Source: Mucilaginibacter terrae
Lineage (GTDB): Bacteria > Bacteroidota > Bacteroidia > Sphingobacteriales > Sphingobacteriaceae
DNA length: 64,000 nucleotides
NCBI RefSeq assembly: GCF_031951985.1
Contig: NZ_JAVLVU010000001.1
Location: 186,001-250,000, forward strand
Reading direction: 5' to 3'
How positions within the stretch are numbered: position 1 is the first letter of the stretch; the number at the start of each line of letters is the position of its first letter. Made by a program: the position numbers and the translations under genes. Positions 27,200 to 34,916 of the stretch are shown piece after piece. The notes under the pieces were generated by a model that was not told the origin of the DNA, made no database searches, and saw nothing but the letters and a program-made list of their open reading frames with translations.

Positions 27200-27940
27200 A
27201 TGAAAAGATCGATCATTATCATAGTTCTCATGGCCAATGTAGCTGTGGCCTTCGCCCAAAAAGACACCCTTCACATTTACGGACCCGGCGGCCCGCTTTC
27301 AGCCATGCAGGATTGCGCTAAAGCATTCACCGCTAAAACAGGTATTCCTGTAAAAGTAACCGGTGGCCCGGAACCGAAGTGGCTTTCACAAGCGCAGGCA
27401 GACGGCGATGTGATCTACGGCGGTGCGGAATATATGCTTACGCAGTTCATGCAAACCCATCCGGGAATGGTTGATGCAGCCACACGTGTGGAACTTTATA
27501 AAAGACGCGCGGCCATATTGGTAAGGTCGGGGAATCCAAAACAGATCACAAGTTTAAAAGATCTTGCCAAACCCGGTATAAAAGTGCTGGACGTGAACGG
27601 AGCCGGGCAGTTGGGCTTGTGGGAAGATATCGCCGGTAAAGAAAACCTGATCGGCGCGATACAAAAAAACATCGGCGGTTCCTACGCCAATACCGCGCTG
27701 GGCATCGAGGCCTGGAAGAAAGACAAAAGCTATGATGCCTGGATCACCTACGCATCGTGGCACAATAATTTGAAGGATGTTACGCAAGTTGTGGAATTGT
27801 CTTTGGCATCACGCTTATATCGTGGTACGCCGGTAGCACTTACATCCAATACCAAACAGGCTACGCAAGCCAAACAGTTCATTCAGTTCTTGCAAAGTGT
27901 CGATGGCCATGTGATATTTAAGAAATGGGGCTGGGAATAA
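27200..27940 (+). CDS. Periplasmic substrate-binding protein (ModA-like)
   Basis: 246 residues. A signal peptide ends near AFAQKD. LHIYGPGGPLSAMQDCAKAF, ILVRSGNPKQITSLKDLAKPG and FLQSVDGHVIFKKWG are the beginning, hinge and end patterns of extracellular solute-binding proteins of the molybdate/accessory class. No ABC permease or ATPase lies nearby, so it may act in sensing or in delivering substrate to a membrane system elsewhere. Last gene of the cytochrome operon. Confidence 0.75.
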   Translation: MKRSIIIIVLMANVAVAFAQKDTLHIYGPGGPLSAMQDCAKAFTAKTGIPVKVTGGPEPKWLSQAQADGDVIYGGAEYMLTQFMQTHPGMVDAATRVELYKRRAAILVRSGNPKQITSLKDLAKPGIKVLDVNGAGQLGLWEDIAGKENLIGAIQKNIGGSYANTALGIEAWKKDKSYDAWITYASWHNNLKDVTQVVELSLASRLYRGTPVALTSNTKQATQAKQFIQFLQSVDGHVIFKKWGWE

Positions 27941-28018
27941 AGCTCATATTTAAAACCCTAACATGAACTGAACGACAGAATCAGCCTGTTTTTGCCTTAT
28001 ATGCTTGAGCTGTTTTTC

Positions 28019-28084
28019 ATAACCTTAGGCTATCAACCATCTGTTTTGACGATGAAAATGACTTGGTGTTATGATTGATCTTTG
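28019..28084 (+). promoter_or_regulatory. LysR-type promoter module 2 (lysR operon)
   Basis: Dyad ATAACCTTAGGCTAT (28019-28033), ATC-N9-GAT (28039-28053), and a -7-like GATCTTTG (28077-28084) with TTTG ending 51 bases after the dyad. The 48-residue ORF starts 70 bases past the dyad. Suggests autoregulation of the LysR gene. Confidence 0.72.
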
Positions 28085-28103
28085 AGTTATAAGCAAAGAG
28101 ATC

Positions 28104-28250
28104 ATGAAAACTATTCAACGTTATGTACATTATCAATTTGATGACCAAGCAATAATAATTGGCAACAAGGTTATAAATATAGCTGTATCAGTCATCGCCT
28201 TGGCAGCAGCTACTTTCCCATTTTTGTTGTTATTTTTCCGACTTAGCTAA
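28104..28250 (+). CDS. Small membrane protein (48 aa) ahead of lysR
   Basis: ATG 28104 to TAA 28248-28250. The N-terminal half is soluble (MKTIQRYVHYQFDDQ), the second half one membrane helix (VINIAVSVIALAAATFPFLL). Its start sits at the same distance from the promoter module as the yeiH start does (70 bases), and its leader (AAGCAAAGAGATC) resembles that of yeiH (AAGCAAAGATC). No known family. Confidence 0.55.
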   Translation: MKTIQRYVHYQFDDQAIIIGNKVINIAVSVIALAAATFPFLLLFFRLS

Positions 28251-28264
28251 TAACATTTATCAGT

Positions 28265-29158
28265 ATGTTCGATTTTCGATTACAGGTTTTTCATACAGTG
28301 GCCAAGAGGCTGAACTTTACTAAAGCTTCTGCTGAGTTGTATATCAGCCAGCCTGCGGTAACCAAGCATATCAAAGAACTGGAGGAACAGTTCAAAACGA
28401 CGCTGATAGAACGTAGCGGGAATAAAAAAATATCGCTCACACCTGCTGGCGAAATGTTGCTGGCTTATGCGGATAGACTGGCCGCTGTTTACAACGAGCT
28501 GGACTTTGATATGAACCTGCTGATCAAAAAACATTCGGGTACGTTGCGTATCGGTGGCAGTAATACGGTTGCGCAATACGTGATCCCCCCGGTATTAGCC
28601 CGGTTCCACGAAAAGTTTAGAGACGTACAAGTGAACCTGGTGCCCGGTAATACTGAGCAGGTGGAACTGGCATTGTTAAACAAAGAGATCGATCTGGGTA
28701 TAGTAGAGGGCATCCTGCGTAATCCGCAACTCAGCTATCAGGAATTTTTGAGTGATGAACTGGTGCTGATCTGTAGCGCCTCAAATACTTTTAAAAAGGA
28801 CAGCATTAAACCGGAAGAATTAAAAGATTTACCCTTATTACTACGTGAACCAGGTTCAGGGACTTTGGACGTCATTGCTCACGCTTTAAAGCCTTTCAAT
28901 ATTAAGTTATCAGATCTGAATATCGAGATGCAGTTAGGCGGCACGGAAAGTATAAAGTCTTATTTGCTACACAGCAAATGTTTTGCATTTGTATCTGTGC
29001 AGTCGATATTAAAAGAACTAAAATACAACGAATGCAGGATCATTGATATCAAAGATCTGACTATAGAGCGTCCATTTTATTTTATCCTGCCACACGGTCA
29101 ACCTTCATCGTTAGCAGAAATATTTATGCGATTCGCTAAAAGCTATAAGAGCCTATAA
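28265..29158 (+). CDS. LysR-family transcriptional regulator (CysL/YeiE-like)
   Basis: 297 residues. An N-terminal winged HTH (about 5-64: FHTVAKRLNFTKASAELYISQPAVTKHI) and a C-terminal effector-binding domain (about 90-290, starting GTLRIGGSNTVAQYVIPPVL). In other bacteria YeiE- and CysL-type regulators act on sulfite/sulfur genes and lie next to YeiH. Here three LysR-type operator modules occur within 10 kb: before the cytochrome operon, before this gene and before yeiH. It is therefore the obvious candidate regulator. Confidence 0.9.
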   Translation: MFDFRLQVFHTVAKRLNFTKASAELYISQPAVTKHIKELEEQFKTTLIERSGNKKISLTPAGEMLLAYADRLAAVYNELDFDMNLLIKKHSGTLRIGGSNTVAQYVIPPVLARFHEKFRDVQVNLVPGNTEQVELALLNKEIDLGIVEGILRNPQLSYQEFLSDELVLICSASNTFKKDSIKPEELKDLPLLLREPGSGTLDVIAHALKPFNIKLSDLNIEMQLGGTESIKSYLLHSKCFAFVSVQSILKELKYNECRIIDIKDLTIERPFYFILPHGQPSSLAEIFMRFAKSYKSL

Positions 29159-29167
29159 GCCTCTGAT

Positions 29168-29629
29168 ATGACTGAAAAGAGAAATAAAGTCATCATCATG
29201 TTTATTGCTGAAGCGCCTGGTTCTATCGATAAACATTTTTATTTAAAGAACACCAATTTATTCCGGGCAATGCGCACGGCCTTTGAACAGGCTTTTGGTA
29301 AATTTAGTTCTGCTGACGACTTTCTTGACTTTTTTAACAAGTCCGGATGCGTCTTGGATCACCTTTATCCTTTGGGTAAAGAAATATTGACTAAACCAAC
29401 GGGTTATGCTGCCCGGCAGTTGGCAGATCGCATGCGTTCGCTTCAACCTGATCATGTTATTATTCTAATGAAGCGTATTGCTCCCGTTATCTGCAAAGCT
29501 GCCGTCGATGCTGATTTTCCCTCGTCTAAAATTCTAATTACAGCATATCCAGCAGGAAGTGAAAGGAACAGGCAGCTTTTTATAAGAGATGTATCAAATT
29601 GGTCAAAAAAAATGTTCGATAATATTTAG
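29168..29629 (+). CDS. Hypothetical protein, weak uracil-DNA-glycosylase-like resemblance
   Basis: 153 residues, starting 9 bases after lysR and so co-transcribed. IMFIAEAPGSIDKHFY resembles the EAPG loop of the uracil-DNA glycosylase fold, and AYPAGSERNRQLFIRDV occupies the place of its C-terminal His motif, without the His. I do not assign activity. A dyad similar to the LysR box, ATAATATTTAGTTAT, spans its stop region (29619-29633). Confidence 0.55.
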   Translation: MTEKRNKVIIMFIAEAPGSIDKHFYLKNTNLFRAMRTAFEQAFGKFSSADDFLDFFNKSGCVLDHLYPLGKEILTKPTGYAARQLADRMRSLQPDHVIILMKRIAPVICKAAVDADFPSSKILITAYPAGSERNRQLFIRDVSNWSKKMFDNI

Positions 29630-29744
29630 TTATCGTGATGTCTGTTTACCATAATAGATCTCTTTACGGCAATAGGATCTGATAGCTTGGTTGGGCTGGA
29701 AACTTTCCCATCATTTGAGGGTTTATTTATCATATTCAAATGCT

Positions 29745-30404
29745 ATGAAAATATCTAAATATATCCACTCTTGCCTACTACTGGAAAAAGACGGTTTTCA
29801 GTTATTATTCGATCCCGGTAAGTTTACATTTGCCGAGGACTTAGTAAAAGTGGAGCAATTTATTAAAGTCAATGCTGTCATCATTACCCATAGTCATCCC
29901 GACCACCTGCACGTGGAACAACTGAAAGCCATCGTTAAATTAAGCGGCGCTAAGATTTATACCAACAAAGAAGTCGCTAAAGAATTAAAAGAGTCCGGGC
30001 TATCTTATAACTTGGTTGAGGCCGGGTTGTTCGATATCGGTCCTTTTGCTTTGCAGGCGATCAATGTAAAACATGAAAATATTCTTGATAGTCCATTGCC
30101 TGATATGCAGGCCTACTTGATCGATGGCAGGGTCTTAAATCCTGCGGATTCTTTTGGCACTTATGATGATGAATTTCAACAGCCTGAATTATTAATACTG
30201 CCTGTTATGGCTCCGTTTACGACAGAGATAGCGGTAGCGGAGTTTGCTGATCATATTAAACCCAAGGCCGTACTACCGGTGCACGATGGCTACGCCAAGG
30301 AATTCTTTTTAAAACAACGCTACGAGACCTATAGTAAGCACTTTGAAAAACGAGGGATCGTATTTCATCAGGCCATGCAACCGGGTTTTAGTATTAGCAT
30401 TTGA
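29745..30404 (+). CDS. Metallo-beta-lactamase-fold hydrolase (UlaG-like)
   Basis: 219 residues from ATG 29745; the in-frame start at 29691 adds a poor N-terminus. The metal site HSHPDH lies at about 57-62, with DSFGTY and VLPVHDG further on, as in the small UlaG/YycJ-like hydrolases. Substrate unknown. It stands alone before the Crp/Fnr gene. Confidence 0.78.
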   Translation: MKISKYIHSCLLLEKDGFQLLFDPGKFTFAEDLVKVEQFIKVNAVIITHSHPDHLHVEQLKAIVKLSGAKIYTNKEVAKELKESGLSYNLVEAGLFDIGPFALQAINVKHENILDSPLPDMQAYLIDGRVLNPADSFGTYDDEFQQPELLILPVMAPFTTEIAVAEFADHIKPKAVLPVHDGYAKEFFLKQRYETYSKHFEKRGIVFHQAMQPGFSISI

Positions 30405-30450
30405 AGAAGCAGTATTAGGTAATAGATCTTAAGACTGCTAAATTTACTCA

Positions 30451-31059
30451 ATGATACAGTTTGGCCCTGCGTTGCAATTAGAATTAGAGGCAAATAGCCA
30501 GCGTAAGCAGTTGCCTGCCGGTACGGTGCTGATGTCGTCAAACAGTTATGTGCGTTCGTTGCCGGTGCTTTTATCCGGCAGTATGCGGGTGATGCGGCAG
30601 GATGAGGATGGCCGCGAAATATTACTTTATTACATTAAGCCCGGCGAAAGCTGCATCATGTCATTCCTGGCCGGGATACATGAAGATACCTCGAAAGTAC
30701 ACCTGGAGGTGGAAGAGGATGCCGATGTACTGATGTTGCCCATTACCAAAGCCAGCGAATGGATAAAGAGCTATCCCGAATGGGCCGATTTTATCTTTAA
30801 GCTTTACCACCAGCGTTTTGAGGAATTACTCACGGTAATTAACGAAGTGGCCTTTCAAAAACTGGACGACCGCATTGTTGAACTGCTGAAGAAGAAGGCT
30901 GCGGTATTTAATTCCCATGAATTTCAGATCACTCACCAGCAACTGGCAGAAGAGCTGGGTACTACCCGCGAAGTCATATCACGCCTTTTGAAGCAAATGG
31001 AAAAGAAGGAGATGATCGCCCTTTCTCGCAATAAGATCACTTTAAATTTCCCTGTGTAA
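30451..31059 (+). CDS. Crp/Fnr-family transcriptional regulator
   Basis: 202 residues. An N-terminal cyclic-nucleotide-binding-type barrel (about 15-110, with SGSMRVMRQDEDGREILLYYIKPGESC) and a C-terminal winged helix (ITHQQLAEELGTTREVISRLLKQME, about 155-180). One Cys in GESCIMS could be a redox sensor, as in some sulfide-sensing members, but no iron-sulfur Cys cluster is present. Its stop overlaps a dyad that may be its own target for the downstream operon. Confidence 0.88.
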   Translation: MIQFGPALQLELEANSQRKQLPAGTVLMSSNSYVRSLPVLLSGSMRVMRQDEDGREILLYYIKPGESCIMSFLAGIHEDTSKVHLEVEEDADVLMLPITKASEWIKSYPEWADFIFKLYHQRFEELLTVINEVAFQKLDDRIVELLKKKAAVFNSHEFQITHQQLAEELGTTREVISRLLKQMEKKEMIALSRNKITLNFPV

Positions 31060-31099
31060 CATAAGTCACCAATTGCCTGGCTGAAAGCAGATAGCTTTG
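31056..31099 (+). promoter_or_regulatory. Crp/Fnr-like site and promoter of tauE operon
   Basis: Imperfect dyad GTAAC-ATAA-GTCAC (31056-31069) and a -7 box TAGCTTTG (31092-31099). If transcription starts about 5 bases past the box, the dyad centre is near -41, the classic class II activator position. Confidence 0.5.
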
Positions 31100-31118
31100 T
31101 TCCATTAATCATCAGGTT

Positions 31119-31922
31119 TTGGAAATAGCAGGTTACGCAGCTTCGGTTTTAATTGGTTTGTCCCTTGGCTTAGTTGGCGGCGGTGGCTCTATTCTTACCG
31201 TACCTATTCTCGTTTATTTTTTTGCTATCGATCCGGTGTTAGCGACCACTTATTCTTTATTTGTAGTTGGACTAACCAGTACCGCAGGCGCGGCCAGCCA
31301 TTACCTAAAAGGCAATGTGGATGTTAAGACCGCGTTGATCTTCGGTTTACCATCCTTGGCCGCCGTATTTACCATGCGGAGATGGATAATGCCGGTGATA
31401 CCAATTCACTTACTTACGCTTGGACACTGGGCTGTTACCAAAAGCATGTTACTGATGCTGGTTTTTGCCGCTCTGATGCTGGCAGCATCCCTTTCGATGA
31501 TCCGGAATAAAAAGGAAGATCGTGGTAGTTCCCTAGAGCTCAGTTATACAAGATTAATTTTCCAGGCCATAGCTGTTGGCCTCATCACTGGTTTTGTAGG
31601 CGTTGGCGGTGGTTTTCTTATTATTCCCTCACTGGTTTTGTTCGCAGGTTTGCCAATGAAAAAGGCGGTGGGCACTTCACTTATAGTAATGACCATAAGC
31701 TCGCTGCTGGGTGTATTGGGTGATATCACCGGGCATGTAGTAATAAATTATGCGTTTTTAGCCGTCTTTTCGGGTTTTGCCATTGCCGGTATCATCCTCG
31801 GCAGTTACCTCACGCGGTTCATCAGCGATACTCGCCTGAAGCCTGCCTTTGGCTGGTTTGTATTGGCTATGGGTATCTTTGTTTTAATAAGCACTTTAAC
31901 TAACTCACATGGACATCATTAA
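31119..31922 (+). CDS. TauE/SafE-family sulfite/sulfur-compound exporter
   Basis: 267 residues, about 8 membrane segments. It starts at TTG 31119; no ATG fits, and the resulting MEIAGYAASVLIGLSLGLVGGGGSIL is the family N-terminus. The second repeat has ITGFVGVGGGFLIIPSLV, as expected for the TauE fold. Members move sulfite, sulfoacetate or related organosulfonates. It heads a tightly overlapped operon with YeeE/YedE and persulfide dioxygenase genes. Confidence 0.88.
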   Translation: MEIAGYAASVLIGLSLGLVGGGGSILTVPILVYFFAIDPVLATTYSLFVVGLTSTAGAASHYLKGNVDVKTALIFGLPSLAAVFTMRRWIMPVIPIHLLTLGHWAVTKSMLLMLVFAALMLAASLSMIRNKKEDRGSSLELSYTRLIFQAIAVGLITGFVGVGGGFLIIPSLVLFAGLPMKKAVGTSLIVMTISSLLGVLGDITGHVVINYAFLAVFSGFAIAGIILGSYLTRFISDTRLKPAFGWFVLAMGIFVLISTLTNSHGHH

Positions 31923-32469
31923 ACAACCGTGGCCCTGGTATGTAGCCGGGCCGTTGATAGGGCTAATCGTGCCGGCACTATTAATATTAGGTAACAAAAC
32001 ATTCGGTATCTCATCTACTTTGCGGCAGATATGCGCGGCTTGTATCCCGGCAAATATTTCCTTTTTTAAATACGACTGGAAGAAGGACACATGGAATTTG
32101 TTTTTTATTGCAGGCATCGTTATAGGCGGATTCATCGCCGCGCATTTATTGTCCGATCCCGGACCGGTGGGCATCAATCCTAAAACCATTGTTGCCTTGC
32201 AGCAGCAGGGCATTAAAGATTTCAGCGGTTTACTGCCACAGGATATTTTTAGTTTCAAGGCGCTAACCACTTTAAAAGGGTTTGTGTTTATTGTAATCGG
32301 CGGTTTCCTGGTTGGCTTTGGTACGCGCTATGCCGGTGGCTGTACTTCAGGTCATGCCATTATGGGTGTTTCCTCTTTACAATGGCCTTCCCTGGTAGCT
32401 ACCTGCTGCTTTATGATCGGCGGCTTTGTAATGACCTGGTTGATCTTACCTTATTTATTACAGCTATGA
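31909..32469 (+). CDS. YeeE/YedE-family membrane protein, first half
   Basis: 186 residues. Membrane segments alternate with conserved motifs: TLRQICAACIPANISFF carries the first Cys pair and GGFLVGFGTRYAGGCTSGHAIMGVSSL the GGCTSGH signature. YeeE/YedE (TsuA-like) proteins take up thiosulfate or transfer sulfur using these cysteines. It overlaps tauE by 14 bases and the next gene by 4, so translation is coupled. Confidence 0.88.
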   Translation: MDIIKQPWPWYVAGPLIGLIVPALLILGNKTFGISSTLRQICAACIPANISFFKYDWKKDTWNLFFIAGIVIGGFIAAHLLSDPGPVGINPKTIVALQQQGIKDFSGLLPQDIFSFKALTTLKGFVFIVIGGFLVGFGTRYAGGCTSGHAIMGVSSLQWPSLVATCCFMIGGFVMTWLILPYLLQL

Positions 32470-32876
32470 AGAACCTCAAATTTTTACTGGTCGGGATGTG
32501 CTTCGGTATCATCCTGATCAAATCCGAAGTGATATCGTGGTTCCGCATACAGGAAATGTTCCGCCTGCAAGCCTTCCACATGTATGGCATCATCGGCAGT
32601 GCTATTGTAGTCGCCATGATCTCCATCTTGTTGATCAAACGATTCAATATCAAAACGATCCATCAAGAAGCGATCATCATCCCGGATAAGCAGTTTAACT
32701 GGGGCTATGTTTATGGTGGTTTGATCTTCGGATTGGGCTGGGCGCTTACCGGTGCGTGCCCAGGCCCCATATTCGCGCAGATCGGCAGCGGCATTTTGGT
32801 TACAACATTAACGCTGCTGAGCGCCGTTGCAGGTACCTGGGTTTATGGTTTATTACGTGAAAAACTTCCGCATTGA
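32466..32876 (+). CDS. YeeE/YedE-family membrane protein, second half (DUF6691-like)
   Basis: 136 residues from ATG 32466. FGLGWALTGACPGPIFAQIGSG contains the conserved GACPGP signature that partners the GGCTSGH of the first half; together they make one split YeeE/YedE transporter. The start overlaps the previous stop (ATGA) and the next gene starts one base after its TGA. Confidence 0.87.
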   Translation: MKNLKFLLVGMCFGIILIKSEVISWFRIQEMFRLQAFHMYGIIGSAIVVAMISILLIKRFNIKTIHQEAIIIPDKQFNWGYVYGGLIFGLGWALTGACPGPIFAQIGSGILVTTLTLLSAVAGTWVYGLLREKLPH

Positions 32877-32877
32877 T

Positions 32878-34215
32878 ATGAAAATTGAACAATTTGAAGA
32901 TAAAGGACTATCACATTATTCTTACGCGATATTAAGCGAATGCGAAAACAAGATCGTGCTGATCGATCCGGCAAGGGATGTTACGCCGTACCTGTCTTTT
33001 GCAAAAGCACATGATGCCAACATCATCGGTGTGATCGAAACCCATCCGCACGCTGATTTTGTAAGCGGGCACCTGGAATTACAGCAGGTTACCGGAGCGG
33101 TCATTTATTGCTCCAAGCTATTAGAGGCTGAATATGCACATCAAACATTTGATGATGGTGACGTGATCGCATTTGGTAAAATAAAATTGAAAGGCCTGAA
33201 TACCCCAGGTCATTCGCCGGATAGCATCAGCATTGTTTTGGAGCATAATGGTCAGGACAAAGCCGTATTTACCGGCGATACGCTGTTCATTGGTGATTGC
33301 GGTAGGCCTGATCTGCGTGAGCAGGCCGGAAACCTCACTGCGAGGCGTGAGGAATTAGCCCAACAAATGTATCATTCACTGCGCGACAAATTGTTGGTGT
33401 TGGACGATGCGGTTTGGGTTTACCCGGCACATGGCGCAGGTACCTTATGCGGTAAAGCGCTAAGCGATGATAATCGCAGCACTATCGGCGCAGAAAGAGC
33501 GGGCAACTGGTCGTTACAGGAAATGAGCGAAACTGAATTTGTGCAGACCTTGCTGGAAGAGCAGCCATTCATACCAAAATACTTTGCATATGATGTTGCC
33601 TTGAATAAGCATGGCGCACCACCATTACAACCAGCATTAGCTGGCGTTCCGGCCAAAAAACCAGTCGAGCTGAACAGCGAAATGTTTATTATCGACGCCC
33701 GCCCTGAACAGGAATTTAAAAAAGGGCATTTGCCGGGATCGATCAATATTCAGAATGGCGGCAAATTTGAGACTTGGCTGGGCAGCATCATCGCACCCAA
33801 AGAAGCTTTTTATTTAGTAGCTGAAAACGAGGAGAAACTAAAGCAAGTAATCGGTAAAGCCGCTAAAATCGGCTACGAAGCTTTTTTAGAAGCCGCATTT
33901 GTGATTGACGGAGGCCACGAACAAATGGCAGAACTGAACTTTGCTCATTTTGCTGCGCACCCGGAGCAATACACGATAGTCGATATCCGAAACGAAGCTG
34001 AAGTAAAAGCGCAGCCGGTTTTCCGGAATGCTCTTCCTATTCCACTATATGAACTGCGTGAGCGTTTAGCGGAAATTCCTTTCAGTAAACCTATTGTGGT
34101 GCATTGCGCCGGAGGCTACCGCAGTGCTGCCGGCAGCAGTATTGTTGCCAACGCATTTGATTCGAAAACCAACGTGTTCGATCTTAGAGAAGCGATCAAA
34201 AAGTTTATATCTTAA
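32878..34215 (+). CDS. Persulfide dioxygenase-rhodanese fusion (metallo-beta-lactamase + two rhodanese domains)
   Basis: 445 residues. The N-terminal domain has ETHPHADFVSGH (about 54-65) and FTGDTLFIGDCGRPDL, the ETHE1/persulfide dioxygenase pattern. A first rhodanese-like domain (about 245-345: IIDARPEQEFKKGHLPGSINI) lacks the active Cys. The second (about 355-440) has VVHCAGGYRSA with the active-site Cys. Expected chemistry: oxidation of glutathione- or low-molecular-weight-thiol persulfide to sulfite, coupled to sulfur transfer, like BlhA/CstB. It sits between split YeeE/YedE and a methyltransferase. Confidence 0.9.
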   Translation: MKIEQFEDKGLSHYSYAILSECENKIVLIDPARDVTPYLSFAKAHDANIIGVIETHPHADFVSGHLELQQVTGAVIYCSKLLEAEYAHQTFDDGDVIAFGKIKLKGLNTPGHSPDSISIVLEHNGQDKAVFTGDTLFIGDCGRPDLREQAGNLTARREELAQQMYHSLRDKLLVLDDAVWVYPAHGAGTLCGKALSDDNRSTIGAERAGNWSLQEMSETEFVQTLLEEQPFIPKYFAYDVALNKHGAPPLQPALAGVPAKKPVELNSEMFIIDARPEQEFKKGHLPGSINIQNGGKFETWLGSIIAPKEAFYLVAENEEKLKQVIGKAAKIGYEAFLEAAFVIDGGHEQMAELNFAHFAAHPEQYTIVDIRNEAEVKAQPVFRNALPIPLYELRERLAEIPFSKPIVVHCAGGYRSAAGSSIVANAFDSKTNVFDLREAIKKFIS

Positions 34216-34217
34216 CA

Positions 34218-34835
34218 ATGGCTGATAAAAAAGAACACTGGGAAAACGTTTATGCACAAAAAAAGCTGGCCGAAGTAAGCTGGTACGAGCCAATACCAGA
34301 AACCTCGTTAACGATCATTAACAGCTTAAATCTTCCAAAAGATGCAGCGATCATTGACATTGGGGGTGGTGACAGCTTAATGGCGGATCATCTGCTGGCA
34401 TCGGGTTACACGAATATTACCGTATTGGATATTTCTGCCAAGGCTATTGACAGGGCGAAGTTTCGGTTGGGTGATCAGGCTAATGAAATTAAATGGATCG
34501 TAAGTGATGTGCTGGATATGGAAATTGACGATCAATACGACCTTTGGCATGACCGGGCAGCATTTCATTTTTTGACCAATACAGCAGATCAAAGCAAATA
34601 CGCTGAAGTGGCAGCTAAATATTTAAGCGCTAATGGAAAACTTATCATCGGGACTTTTAGTATCGACGGCCCTGAAAAGTGTGGCGGATTAGCGGTTGAA
34701 CGTCATTCACCTGCTTCGTTATCAAACATTTTCCGGGAGCACTTTCATTTAACGGGGAGTATGGAGCATATCCATCATACGCCATTTAATACCGGGCAGC
34801 TATTTAACCACAGTTGGTTTCAAAAATTACCATAA
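34218..34835 (+). CDS. Class I SAM-dependent methyltransferase
   Basis: 205 residues. The N-terminus HWENVYAQKKLAEVSWYEP is typical of thiol/tellurite methyltransferase relatives; the SAM-binding motif I is AAIIDIGGGDSLMA (about 44-57), followed by ITVLDIS and WHDRAAFHFL. It starts 2 bases after the persulfide dioxygenase. Methylating a thiol or sulfide is a plausible use here but is inference. Confidence 0.85.
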   Translation: MADKKEHWENVYAQKKLAEVSWYEPIPETSLTIINSLNLPKDAAIIDIGGGDSLMADHLLASGYTNITVLDISAKAIDRAKFRLGDQANEIKWIVSDVLDMEIDDQYDLWHDRAAFHFLTNTADQSKYAEVAAKYLSANGKLIIGTFSIDGPEKCGGLAVERHSPASLSNIFREHFHLTGSMEHIHHTPFNTGQLFNHSWFQKLP

Positions 34836-34897
34836 CCTTTAGTTATCGACCATCGCCTTTTATGATAAAATTTATCACTAAATAAGACGGAATTTTG
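34832..34897 (+). promoter_or_regulatory. LysR-type promoter module 3 (yeiH)
   Basis: Dyad ATAACCTTTAGTTAT (34832-34846), overlapping the preceding stop codon, ATC-N9-GAT (34852-34866), and a -7-like GAATTTTG (34890-34897) whose TTTG ends 51 bases after the dyad. The yeiH ATG lies 70 bases past the dyad. Confidence 0.72.
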
Positions 34898-34916
34898 GGT
34901 ATCAAAAGCAAAGATC

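Noticed and set aside
29619..29633. Fourth LysR-like dyad, ATAATATTTAGTTAT
   Set aside because: The second dyad and the 51-base promoter spacing are missing, so it is not counted as a regulon member.
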